NCBI GenBank assembly: GCA_029207755.1
Contig: JARCOQ010000026.1
Coordinates: 1,919,001 to 1,983,000, forward strand
From: Chamaea fasciata
Lineage: Eukaryota > Chordata > Aves > Passeriformes > Sylviidae
Length of the DNA stretch: 64,000 bases
Reading direction: 5' to 3'
Position numbers and translations under genes: made by a program. Under the pieces are notes generated by a model. The model saw only the letters and a program-made list of their open reading frames with translations, was not told where the DNA came from and made no database searches. Shown piece after piece: positions 54,601 to 63,545 of the stretch (its first letter is position 1; every line of letters starts with the position of its first letter).

Positions 54601-57273
54601 AAAAAAAGGATTTTCTTGTTCCTGGGCAAAAGGAAGGTCACAGTGACCCCAAATCCCAGGAGGGAAACATGGATTGCATTTGAACAATGCACGAAATCCC
54701 AGTTTTCAGTTTCTCTTTAGGATAACGGAACCCCCAACACCAGAGGTCACGGAATCAGTAAGAATCCCATCGCTGCCAACCCCCTGTAAAAACACAGAAC
54801 CCCCACGGCATCGCAGACAATTTTAAGATGTCGTTCTGAAAGAAACGAAGGCAGAGTCCCTGCAGGGCTCCCTGCCCGAGGCAGGCAGGATGAGCAACTT
54901 CCACTTCTGGGAAGGGGAAAAAAAAAAGGCTGGAAGAGGAATTCTGCTGACACCCAGGATCCTTCCTGTGTCTGGAAGTCGTTTTGCTGGAGTTGTGCTG
55001 GCTCCGTGTGCATCTCAGCTTTGGCCCGGACTGGAATTCCAAGGAATCCAGAGCACTTTGGGGGGGTCACGCAGGCAAAAGAAAATTGACCTAAACCCAC
55101 CATTTTACCTCAAATTCCTCCTCATTCTTTCCCTGCTCGGCTCACCCTGAACTGGGACTGTGGATGCTCCCAAAAAAAGAAAAAAAAGGGATTTTCAGAA
55201 TATCCACAGCTGCTCCAATTTTAAATCTCCCAAAGCTGCAACCGGCAGGTTTTAAATTAATTAATAAATTAATAAGAAACCCCCTCCTAAACCCTCGTTA
55301 CCCCCCTCAAGCGAAGGAGGCTTTGCTCTTGGTGGGGGAATTTTGCAAACTCCTCAGATTTCCTCCGGCTGGCCGGAGAATTTCATTAATCAAACCCATA
55401 AAACCGACGGAAAATGGGATTATAAACCTCGTTTTATGTAGGTGGAGATGCCGTGGCCATCTCTCCTGGTTGTCTGCACAATGGGAGCGAGACGGCAATT
55501 CCCAAAAATTATTCCCTGCATTAAACAGTCTCATAAAACCTCGAGAACTCTGCATCTTTAAGCCTCGATGAAATAAATTATTTTTTAAAAAATGAGGATA
55601 CTGAGCCTTGGGGAGATGAAATCTGAACAGATCCTCGCTCTGGGGATGGAGAGCTTCTGCTCTGGGAATATCTGAACTCATTCCCGTTTGCAATTCCCAA
55701 GAATTATTATTCCCTGCATAAAACAAGCTCGTAGAACCTGGAGAACTCTGCATTTTTAAGCCTCGACGAAAAAAAAAAAAAAAAAAAGCAGGATACTAAG
55801 CCTTGGGGAGACGAAATCTGAACAGATCCTCGCTCTGGGAATAGAGAGCAGAAATTGGCTGGGAATATCTGAACTCATTCCCGTTTGCAATTCCCAAGAA
55901 GAATTATCCCCTGCATTAAAAAAAAACCTCGTAAAACCTTGAGAATCCGCGTTTTTAAGCCTCGACAAGATAAAAGAATTTTAAAAAAAGGAGGATACTA
56001 AGCACCGAGGAGACGAAATCTGAACAGATGCTCGCTCTGGGGCCGGAGAGCTCCTGCTCCGGGAATATTTGAGCCCATTCCCGTTTTTCTGAGCTGACTG
56101 CCGTGTCCGGCCGGAGGCTCCGAGGGCGGTGCGGCAGCTCCAGGGACAAGCCGAGCCGCCCGACCATTGGACAGCGGCGCCGGGGGAAGGAGAGCGGCTC
56201 TGCCGGGCACAGAACAAAGACTCTGCCATTCCCAGCCTTCCCTTCCCTTCCCTTCCCTTCCCTTCCCTCGGGCTCCAGCCCAGCCCTGGCACGGATTTCC
56301 CGCACGGGGGGAAAAAATAAATCCCAGGAATGGCTCGGCGGGATTGAAGGACCTCCCTTGGTTTTTAAGGTTTCTTTGTAGCTCCTGTGTCCGCAGGGGA
56401 TGGAAGGGCCGCGCTGATTTCGGCTCCTTTTCTTCCTAACAGCTGGTTTTAGGGGTTTTTATGGGAATCGCGCTACCAACACACGGATGTTCCGGCTGTC
56501 CCCGAGCAGCGTTTAGCCGAAGATTTCTCCGTGAAGGAGACGAGCTGTCCCCCAGACCAGGTCACCCGAAGGGTCCGAAGGGACATTCCAACCCCCGGAC
56601 TGTCATTCCCACCCCAAAAAACGGGAATGAGCTCGGGGATGGGGCGGGCATCGCTCAGGGGGAGGTGAACAACCGGGCATCGCTTTTTTCTATCCCCTCT
56701 CAGCATCACACTCGTCATTATTATCAGCGTATTCATTATTACCATCGCATCTTGTTCCAATTATTATCTCAACCCGCAAAGGGTTCGATTCCCTCGATCC
56801 CGGCCGAGGCCACAGCACAAGGGCTATAACACAATATAACACAACCACCGATAAAACACAGGCAAAGCTTGCGGATTAAGCTGCGATCACACGGGGAAAT
56901 GTCTCATTTTAACCCCAGGACGGCCACCGGGCCGGGCCGCCCCCCTCCCTTCCCCCGGCGCTGCCGCGGTACCTGCGCTCAGGAGCTGCATGGCGTGCGT
57001 GAAGGACGGGTCCAGGCTGTCCTTCTCGGCCATCAGCTCGGGCAGGTACTTGTTCTCAGGCTCCATCTTGCCTCCGGCCATGGCGGCCGACCCGCCGGAG
57101 CCCCCCGGCCCTGAGGCCCCGCCGGCCGCGGCCCCACCGGGCGGCGGCTGCGCCCCGCTGGCGGCCCCGCGGGCCCCTCCGCCGCGGGGAGGGCGGCGCG
57201 GCGGCGGCGGAGCGCGACCCCCGGGACCCTGGCCACGCGACAGGCGAGCGGCGGGGTCGTCGCGGCGTTGCAT
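43479..57273 (-). CDS. KHDRBS1: KH domain-containing RNA-binding, signal transduction-associated protein 1 (Sam68)
   Basis: STAR-family RNA-binding protein of the nucleus; regulates alternative splicing and binds SH3 domains of Src-type kinases. Nine exons in transcript order: 57273-56973, 51100-50973, 50166-50050, 49173-49027, 46534-46404, 45713-45476, 44512-44445, 44215-44157, 43576-43479. All junctions keep phase; 428 residues against 443 in human. The start [13 protein letters not shown] matches human. Then an RG/Pro-rich region, QUA1 ([18 protein letters not shown]), KH domain with GPQG at 152-155, QUA2 ([19 protein letters not shown] onward), RG/Pro-rich SH3 ligands, Tyr-rich [17 protein letters not shown], and the nuclear signal [20 protein letters not shown] ending YGRY. 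Oddity: a run of 14 Pro (281-294) where human has two, from memory. The window supports a single start codon in a CpG-rich first exon. Confidence 0.97.
44820..44900 (+). mobile_element. CR1 3'-end fragment in KHDRBS1 intron
   Basis: ggctggatgatcccagggga, tccctcccagctcaggatat and tccataattctgtg form the characteristic CR1 3' terminus. Confidence 0.75.
44985..45415. repeat. About 30-bp minisatellite rich in TGATCCC
   Basis: About 14 imperfect units mixing cagcaccatcccactgatcc and ctggtgatcccagagatcc modules; KHDRBS1 intron. Confidence 0.88.
45657..45697 (-). repeat. KHDRBS1: (CCT)n tract coding for a 14-proline run in Sam68
   Basis: Eleven AGG triplets on the plus strand (45665-45697), then GGGGGGGG, read as 14 consecutive Pro codons in the KHDRBS1 frame set by the splice junction. 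Confidence 0.9.
45950..46260 (+). mobile_element. Solo-LTR-like fragment (endogenous retrovirus) in KHDRBS1 intron
   Basis: gtccattttgtgcccatttt repeated, then ctggccaggctcttgtcctg, tttcaataaatctctccttt (poly(A) signal at 46177-46182) and cagcctctgttcc. This resembles the R/U5 end of passerine LTRs as I remember them. Antisense to KHDRBS1; no internal viral genes. Confidence 0.6.
46560..47090. repeat. Degenerate GATAAATAAGG repeat, purine-rich
   Basis: About 500 bp of GGATAAATAA and GGGTAAAAATAA words with no fixed period. The minus strand reads as a pyrimidine-rich Tyr/Phe/Leu frame, clearly low complexity. Confidence 0.85.
47091..48365. other. KHDRBS1 intron with a possible second LTR remnant (47890-48365)
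   Basis: The 47890-48365 part has gagtataaaaagtccctgaa, cagcgagactcgagctgttg and a T-rich tail, an LTR-like composition. Weak call. Confidence 0.3.
48366..48715. repeat. 35-bp minisatellite, about 10 copies, with E-box
   Basis: Units of ttctcttcttagcacgtgga plus tatggaaattctgaa. The core alternates CACGTG, CACATG and CACACG. Confidence 0.95.
49315..50049. other. KHDRBS1 intron, AT-rich unique sequence
   Basis: No repeat or RNA gene recognised. Confidence 0.5.
50310..50535. repeat. About 20-bp repeat of GTTTCAAAAGGAAAAT
   Basis: About 11 units of gtgagtttcaaaaggaaaat and variants (ttcaagaggaaaat); KHDRBS1 intron. Confidence 0.9.
52330..52400 (+). mobile_element. Short CR1-like 3' end
   Basis: gctgatgatcctgggggtct, then tttccaaccataaaaatgtt. 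Diverged. Confidence 0.35.
52740..54110. repeat. Large 23/29-bp minisatellite, more than 50 copies (1.37 kb)
   Basis: Basic unit gccacagctctgggatggga plus atg (23 bp); a 29-bp variant has an extra gggaat. Units carry gtcacag or gccacag. The unit has no stop in any plus frame and 23 is not a multiple of three, so all three frames stay open for 450-550 codons. Lies in KHDRBS1 intron 1. Confidence 0.97.
55488..56095. repeat. About 200-bp tandem repeat, about three copies
   Basis: ggatactgagcc or ggatactaagc occurs at about 55594, 55791 and 55992, each followed by gagacgaaatctgaacagat and ctgggaatatctgaactcat. The first copy is partial. KHDRBS1 intron 1. Confidence 0.85.
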
Positions 57274-57412
57274 GAGGCGGTGGCCGGGAGGGGACGGCGG
57301 GGCCGGGGACGGCGGCGGGAGCGCAGCGGCCGCACCGCACCGCCCGCGCTGCGCCGGGGCCGGAAGTGCCGCGCTGGGAGCTCCGCCCCCTCCGGCCGTG
57401 GGGGGGCGTGTG
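56880..57412. promoter_or_regulatory. KHDRBS1: CpG-island promoter and first exon of KHDRBS1
   Basis: CpG-dense block around exon 1, with no TATA box just upstream of the ATG. It is bounded on the upstream side by a (TG)n-rich tract. Confidence 0.6.
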
Positions 57413-57950
57413 TGAGTGAGTGTGTGACTGTGTGTGTCACTGTGTGTGTGTGTGACTGTGTGTGAGTGTCACTGTGTGTGTCACTCTGTGTGTGTGTGAC
57501 TGTGTGTGAGTGTCACTGTGTGTGTCACTGTGTGTGTCACTCTGTGTGTGTGACTGTGTGTGAGTGTCACTGTGTGTGTCACTGTGTGTGTCACTGTGTG
57601 TGTCACTCTGTGTGTGTGTCACTGTGTGTGTCACTCTGTGTGTGTGTGTCACTGTGTGTGAGAGTGTCACTGTGTGTGTCACTGTGTGTGTGTGTCACTG
57701 TGTGCTTTCTGTGTGTGAGTGTGTCTGTGGATGTGACTCTGTGGGTGTGTGTGATGTGTGTGTCACTGTGCGTGTCACTGTGTCAGTGTGTGTGTCTGTG
57801 TGTGTGACTGTCACTCTGTGTGTGAGTGTGTGTGTGTCCCTGTGTCGGTGTGTGTCACTCGTGTGTGTGTGTGTCACTGTCCCTCTGTGTGTGTCTCTGT
57901 GTGTGTCACTGTCACTGTCACTGTCCCTGTGTGTGTGTGTGCGCGGGGAG
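57405..57950. repeat. (TGTGTGTCAC)n and (TG)n tract just upstream of KHDRBS1
   Basis: About 540 bp of alternating TG with CAC/GAG interruptions, starting about 130 bp upstream of the start codon. Alternating purine-pyrimidine, so Z-DNA-prone. Confidence 0.95.
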
Positions 57951-57974
57951 ACCCGCCGCAGGAACACCCCCCCC

Positions 57975-57986
57975 CGCGCATGCGCA
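57975..57986. promoter_or_regulatory. NRF1 motif 1
   Basis: CGCGCATGCGCA, exact match to YGCGCAYGCGCR, in CpG-rich sequence upstream of KHDRBS1. Confidence 0.5.
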
Positions 57987-58309
57987 CGGCGCTGCCGGGC
58001 CCTCGGGGACGCCGCGGTGCCGTGAGGGGAGCCGTGCGACCCAGGGGATGATGGACAGAGATGATGGAAGAGAACAACTCATCCACTCCGTCCACACAGC
58101 GCTGCCATTGTAACGCCTGAGCCGCATCACGTCTGAACGCGATGATTTCAGCAGCCCCCACCGATGTCTGGCCGCCCGGACGGCGAAAGATTTGGAGCAT
58201 CTGCTGTAAATCCCCTGTCTCAGCGTGAGGCGGTCTCCTCTCAGTAAGCTCGCTCTTCACACAGCAGAAGAGACCGGCCCCACCTCACCCCACAAGCAGG
58301 TGGTTGTGG

Positions 58310-58465
58310 GGAGTGATGAGGTCCCCCATAAACCTCCTCTTGAGACTAAACCCAGCTCCTCGCAAGACACATTCTTTGACCTTCCACGAGCCTTTGAAGG
58401 GCCCAGAACTGAAGGCAGTCCTGCAGGTGCGGCCTCACCCACGCGGAATAAATAGAACCAAAAAG
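58310..58465 (-). mobile_element. CR1 fragment
   Basis: gaggtcccccataaacctcc, agactaaacccagctcctcg, gggcccagaactgaaggcag and gtgcggcctcacccacgcgg match reverse-complement CR1 landmarks. Confidence 0.65.
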
Positions 58466-58484
58466 TTTTGAGAGAACCGACGAT

Positions 58485-58560
58485 GTCAGCGCGGGCGGGA
58501 CTCGAACCCGTGATCACACGGGAACCGGCGACTGCGGGATTCGAACCGGCGGCTGTGCCC
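58485..58560 (-). ncRNA. tRNA-like sequence with two B-box motifs (probably not a functional tRNA)
   Basis: The minus strand carries GGTTCGAATCCCGC (58533-58546) and GGGTTCGAGTCCCGC (about 58495-58509), both good TψC arms; the second is followed by ...CTGACA, like a tRNA-Leu 3' end. I could not form a complete cloverleaf: the acceptor stem has extra bases and no A box was recognised. Confidence 0.25.
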
Positions 58561-58580
58561 GGGCTGCGCCCCGGCCGTGC

Positions 58581-58592
58581 CGCGCATGCGCG
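58581..58592. promoter_or_regulatory. NRF1 motif 2
   Basis: CGCGCATGCGCG, a perfect palindromic NRF1 site about 600 bp from the first. Confidence 0.5.
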
Positions 58593-58859
58593 ATCGGGTC
58601 CCCGCCAGGCGGCGGCGCTGAGGCGGGAAGGGCTGAGGGGGCACCGGGACCGGGCTATGGCCCGTGCTGTCACACAGTGCTGAAAAAGGAGTTTACGTGA
58701 CTCCAGTTATGACTTTGCAGAGCCATTAAAACCCAGCAAAGCGGCCCTGAGCAGCTTCTCTGTGTATTTTGAGGGACAAAGGTTGGCTGGTTCCTTTTTT
58801 CTCGCTGGGAATCCACCCTCATTTTGCCCCGTCGTGGATGGTTCTTCAGTTTCTTTGCT

Positions 58860-58940
58860 GATGGGTTTGGGCGAGGACTTGGATTTTGTGGCCTTTATTG
58901 TGTCCCTTCCAACTTGAGGTATTCCATTATTCTATAAATG
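58860..58940 (+). mobile_element. CR1 3'-end fragment
   Basis: ggcctttattgtgtcccttc plus caacttgaggtattccatta and ttctataaatg is a diverged CR1 3' terminus. Confidence 0.6.
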
Positions 58941-59790
58941 CAAAACTGCCTTTTTTTTTTGCAGGGGTTTCTGTTATTGTGTGTGGAGGCAGCGCTTCAC
59001 TGGCAGACACATCCCAGGCACTGAAGCTGCTCAACTTAGTTTAAAACACGGCCCTCTATTAATAAATTCGACAATCGGAAATGGGAAGACAACATCTTTT
59101 ATAATCGGGGAAATCACACGTCTCCTCACGCCTGTGCAGGAAACGAGGGATTCTTATTTATCCACCTCTCCTTGAGCTGTGAGATGTCACCCGGTGTTGG
59201 GGACACCGCGCTGGCTCCACGTGGCACTTGGTGGCCCTGAGGGGGGCTCTGACACAATTCCAGCAGGATTGTGACGGGAACAGCCTCCCTTTTCCCGGTG
59301 GGATTGGAAGTTACACAGGCACTGTCACCACGGGAAGGGAAACAGGGAAGCGGATCCACGGCTCGTTGATTTACCGACGTTTCACCGTGTGCGGCGCTTC
59401 CAACGGGGGCAGGGCTGGACGCACCCCGTGTGTTCTTGACGCAGGTCCCGGTTCCCTGACGCCGATCCCAGATCCCGCTCCCCACGCCGGTCCCGGGGAA
59501 GCGGAAGCCGTGGGAACCCCCGGCAGGACCGAACCATTGGCCGCAGTGGGGAGGAGCAGCGGGCTGTACCACTGCTCTGCCGGAGGGGGGGAGATGCTGG
59601 CGTGGAAGGCTCCGCGTGCGCCTGCGGTCGGAGGGCCGGTCCAAGTGCGCGGGGGTGCGGGGGGGCCCGGGAGGTACCAAGGGTGACCGGGGACGGTGGG
59701 TGCCTGGTCAGGGCGAGCCGCCTCCGGGCCGTACCAATGCCCAAAGGGGGGAGAGGCCCGTACCATAGGATTTAAGGGGTTTTTTTTTGC

Positions 59791-59798
59791 TATAAAAG
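59791..59798 (+). promoter_or_regulatory. TATA box candidate (TATAAAAG)
   Basis: Canonical TATA box with GC-rich flanks. An inverted CCAAT (accattgg) lies about 258 bp upstream at 59532-59539. A start site near 59820-59825 is inferred. No coding sequence follows directly. Confidence 0.4.
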
Positions 59799-59849
59799 CA
59801 GCGGGGTGGAAGGAGCCGTTCTCCGCTGCATGGAGAGGGCGCACCTGCC

Positions 59850-59998
59850 TCTAGAGCGCCTTGCTCAAGGTGTTATCTAACCCGGCTTTGAACAACTCCA
59901 GCCTCGGGGCGTTTCACTGCGCCAGCGCCTCGCCGCGCTCCCAGGGAGGAATTCCCTCCTCACACCTAACCTATATTGCTCCTCGTCCTCTCCCTGCT
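59850..59998 (-). mobile_element. CR1 fragment
   Basis: atctaacccggctttgaaca, actccagcctcggggcg, gcgctcccagggaggaattc and acctaacctatattgctcct match reverse-complement CR1 landmarks. Confidence 0.7.
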
Positions 59999-60099
59999 AG
60001 TTCGTGACGCAGCTTTCTCCCTTTTCCCTGCAGGCCACTCCAGACACTGAAAGATGCTGTGAGCTCCTCGAGCAACCCTCCATTTCCTCCTTCCTTCCC

Positions 60100-60384
60100 C
60101 CTCCGCCGCGCCTGGAATGGACTCGCCCCGCGCGCAGCCCCGGGGCGGGTGCGGGCGGGCCGTACCACCGCGCGGGCCGCGGGGGCGCGGGGCGGGCCGT
60201 ACCACGGGCGGCAGGCGGGGGGGGGAGGCGCGGCCTGTGCGCGAGGAGCCGTGTGGCGGCGCGCGGGCTCTCGGTGTCTCCGGCCGGACCGGGCCCAGCG
60301 CAGCCCCAGCCCCGTCACGGGCCCCGCCGCCCGCCCGCGAGCCCGCCCGAGCCCGCCCGGCCCCCGGCCCGCTCAATGCCCAGG
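60100..60384 (+). other. Candidate untranslated first exon of a + strand gene, possibly PTP4A2
   Basis: CpG island ending in a strong donor (GCCCAGG|GTGAGGG, exon end 60384). In human, from memory, PTP4A2 lies head-to-head with KHDRBS1 and has an untranslated first exon. The PTP4A2 protein start does not appear in the remaining 3.6 kb, so its coding exons would lie beyond the window. Identity rests on synteny only. Confidence 0.35.
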
Positions 60385-61079
60385 GTGAGGGGGAACCGGG
60401 GGAACCGAGGGGAAATGCTGGAGGCGCCGCCCCGGGAGCTGGGAATAGCGGGGGGGGGGGAATCCCGGGTGTTGCTCGGCGTGCTCCGAGGGGATTCCCT
60501 GCTCTGGGGGGGCTCTGTGCTCCGCGGAGCCTCCTTAGGCCCCTGGAGGTGGTTGGGAGGGGCTTTGGTGCTCTGGGGGACCGTCTGGGGGTTGCGGAAG
60601 GCTGAGGCGCTGGTTTGGGGGTCCAGCGGGCTCCCTGCGGCCTGAAGGGCTCGTTTGGAGGGGAATTTGGGGGTCCACCGGACTCTGTGTGGGTCGAGGG
60701 GCTGGTTCGTGGGATCTTTCCTGTTCTGGGGGAAACTCCCGGCCCGTGGGGTTTGTTTGGGGGCTCCCTGCGTGCCAGGGGGAGCTTTGGGGGCAGCTCG
60801 TCCCCTCTGGGGTCCCTCCTGGGCTTTGGGGGTCCCCAAGGGCTGGCTGGGGACACTGACCCTGACCTGCAGTATTGGGGGGGGCCCTTCTACCTGCAGG
60901 GCTGGTTTTGGGGGGTCCTCCCTCACCTGTGGGGTGGGGGGGGCTCAGTGCCCACCCCCAGCAGTGTGTGGGTGCCCAAACCCCCTTTGCCCCCGGTTTT
61001 GGGGGGACGTTCAGGAAGGGAGGGCATTTCCTGTGGGATTGGAGGCTGCAGGAGGGGTCAGTGTGGGGTTTGTACCTGG
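60385..61079 (+). other. Intron-like, G-rich sequence
   Basis: T/G-rich low-order repeats of CTTTGGGGG words; no gene recognised. Confidence 0.5.
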
Positions 61080-61215
61080 TTTGGGGTTGTTTATTTGTGA
61101 AGAGGGTTTCTTACCTGGTTTTGGGGGTTTTTTTACCTGGTTTTGGGGGTGTTTTCTTACCTGGTTTTGGGGAGTTTTTATCTGGTTTTGGGGGGTTTTA
61201 CCTGATTTTTGGCAG
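61080..61215. repeat. About 28-bp imperfect repeat of TTACCTGGTTTTGGGGG
   Basis: Five units of ttacctggttttgggggttt with length variation. Every unit includes a TACCTG word. Confidence 0.85.
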
Positions 61216-62680
61216 CTGTGTTTTGAAGGCAGGCTTCTTACTGAGTCCTGTGTGGATGAGGGGACAAGTTTGATAAAGCTGAGAGTTTTGGGGGGGTTGG
61301 GAAAGAGAAACCTCGAGGTGATCTACAAAGGTTGAAAGGTTTTTTTTTTATTTTGTGTTCAGGTGTGGACAATGAAGGGGAAAAAAAAGCTGCGGGGTGA
61401 CAATTTCTCAGTCTGGAGGGGGGGCCGAGGCAGCAGGAAAGGAAGGGTGGCCAGGATGTGGTGCCTTTCCTGGGCTGGGAGCTGGGGGCAGGGCTGCCGG
61501 GGCCGGTTTGTCTGGATAAAAGGGCTGCCCTGTGGGATTTGGGGCTGTGAAAAAGGGGAGAGCCGATAAATTTTGGGACGAGCAACGCCTCGGGGAAAAG
61601 TCCTGGCGTGGCCCAGGGCGCTGCGAGTGACCTGCGGGAAGGTCTGAGTCAGGGAGGGGCGGGTTTCTTGGGAATGTCAGCTCGGGGCGTGCTTTGGGGT
61701 GGAGAAGGAGCTGAGCTTTGGGGGGATTTGGGGGAGTTTTGGAGCGCAGGTGAAGCTGCGGGGAAACGCTGGAAGTGGCTTTTCCTCCGGTCTCATGATG
61801 GGTGTGATTAGTCACGATCTGCATTTTCTCCCGGGGCAGTCTGTGCTCGCTGGTTTCGGGGCGAGGAGGAGGAGGAGGAGGTGGAGGAAGGCAGAAAATT
61901 GGGCTTTGAAAAAGCTCCTGTATAAATGGAAACTCGCCTCGAAACTCCCCGAACGAACCAGGCAGGGTCTGACTCAGAACTGCAGTTAGGATTTAAAGGA
62001 GAGAAAAAAAGAAAAAGAAAAAAAGAAAAATAAAAAGAGAGAAACCCACCAGTAGCAGCAGCCAGAAAACTCTTGTCTCCTTATGACTCAACGTGTAGAA
62101 ATACTTGGATTTAATCGACTCAGCTGGAGTTAAGGTAGGAGTGTGGATACACAGCCAGGAATGTGGGTCTTACTCAGGGTCTAGTTGTGATTTTTTTCCC
62201 TTAAAAAAACACCTCATAAACTCCAGTGAGTGATCCCGGGCTGAATTCCCTGCAGAGATCCATCCTCCTCTTGCACACTGCCGTGCTCAAACCCTTTTTT
62301 CCCTGTGTCAGGACACAGCTCAGGCTGCTTCCCTGCCTCCTGCCCGGACTTTGCCCCTCTCTGGAATTGCAGGCCCGTGGAGCAGCCCTGGGTGATTCAC
62401 ACCTGGGAAAGGAGCTCTGGAGCGCAGGGCAAACAGGGAACTTCCTCCGGGAGTGCCAGCGTCAGGGCGAGCAGCTTCGCGCCGCCAGAGAGTGGGTTTG
62501 GGTGGGATTTTTGAGATTTAAATGGGATTCACCTCATCCCTGTGAGGGTGAGGAGGGGCTGGGATGGATTTCCCAGAGAAATCCATCCCTGGAAGTGCAC
62601 GAGGTCGGGCTGGAATAACCTGGGTTGGTGCGAGATGTCCCTGCCCACCTGAACCACCCCGGCATTCCCTGTGATGTTTT
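61216..62680. other. Intron-like sequence
   Basis: A purine tract (GAAAAAAAGAAAAAG) at 62000-62040. No exon recognised. Confidence 0.5.
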
Positions 62681-63545
62681 GGGATGGGGAAACACGATTT
62701 CGGTGATGTTCCTGCCCTGGCAGTGCTGTTTGTAGGCCGTTTTGGGATGGGGAAACACGATTTCGGTGATGTTCCTGCCCTGGCAGTGCTGTTTGTAGGC
62801 CGTTTTGGGATGGGAAAACACGATTTCGGTGATGTTCCTGCCCTGGCAGTGCTGTTTGTAGGCTGTGTTGGGATGGGGAAACACGATTTCGGTGATGTTC
62901 CTGCCCTGGCAGTGCTGTTTGTAGGCCGTTTTGGGATGGGGAAACACGATTTCGGTGATGTTCCTGCCCTGGCAGTGCTGTTTGTAGGCCGTTTTGGGAT
63001 GGGAAAACACGATTTCGGTGATGTTCCTCCCCTGGCAGTGCTGTTTGTAGGCCGTTTTGGGATGGGGAAACACGATTTCGGTGATGTTCCTGCCCTGGCA
63101 GTGCTGTTTGTAGGCCGTTTTGGGATGGGAAAACACGATTTCGGTGATGTTCCTCCCCTGGCAGTGCTGTTTGTAGGCCGTTTTGGGATGGGGAAACACG
63201 ATTTCGGTGATGTTCCTGCCCTGGCAGTGCTGTTTGTAGGCCGTTTTGGGATGGGAAAACACGATTTCGCTGATGTTCCTGCCCTGGCAGTGCTGTTTGT
63301 AGGCTGTGTTGGGATGGGAAAACACGATTTCGCTGATGTTCCTGCCCTGGCAGTGCTGTTTGTAGGCCGTTTTGGGATGGGGAAACACGATTTCGCTGAT
63401 GTTCCTGCCCTGGCAGTGCTGTTTGTAGGCTGTGTTGGGATGGGGAAACACGATTTCGGTGATGTTCCTGCCCTGGCAGTGCTGTTTGTAGGCCGTTTTG
63501 GGATGGGGAAACACGATTTCGCTGATGTTCCTGCCCTGGCAGGGA
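62681..63545. repeat. 63-bp tandem array, 13.7 copies, no indels
   Basis: Unit starts gggatggggaaacacgattt at 62681, 62744, 62807 and every 63 bp to 63500. Variation is limited to four sites: GGGG/GGGA before AAAC, CGGTG/CGCTG, CTGCCC/CTCCCC, GCCGTTTT/GCTGTGTT. The 63-bp length is 21 codons, so frames remain open on both strands (over 300 codons). Confidence 0.97.

Larger units (their letters stand above)
59566..60204 (+). promoter_or_regulatory. Cluster of six GTACCA motifs
   Basis: GTACCA at 59566, 59674, 59731, 59760, 60162 and 60199, all on the same strand. Five are preceded by GCC, GCT or CCC within the motif (for example GGCCGTACCA). A random 6-mer is expected about 0.16 times in this span. 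Confidence 0.45.

Noticed and set aside
58485..58575. Functional tRNA-Leu gene
   Set aside because: Two T-arm motifs are present, but no complete acceptor stem, D arm or anticodon arm could be formed.
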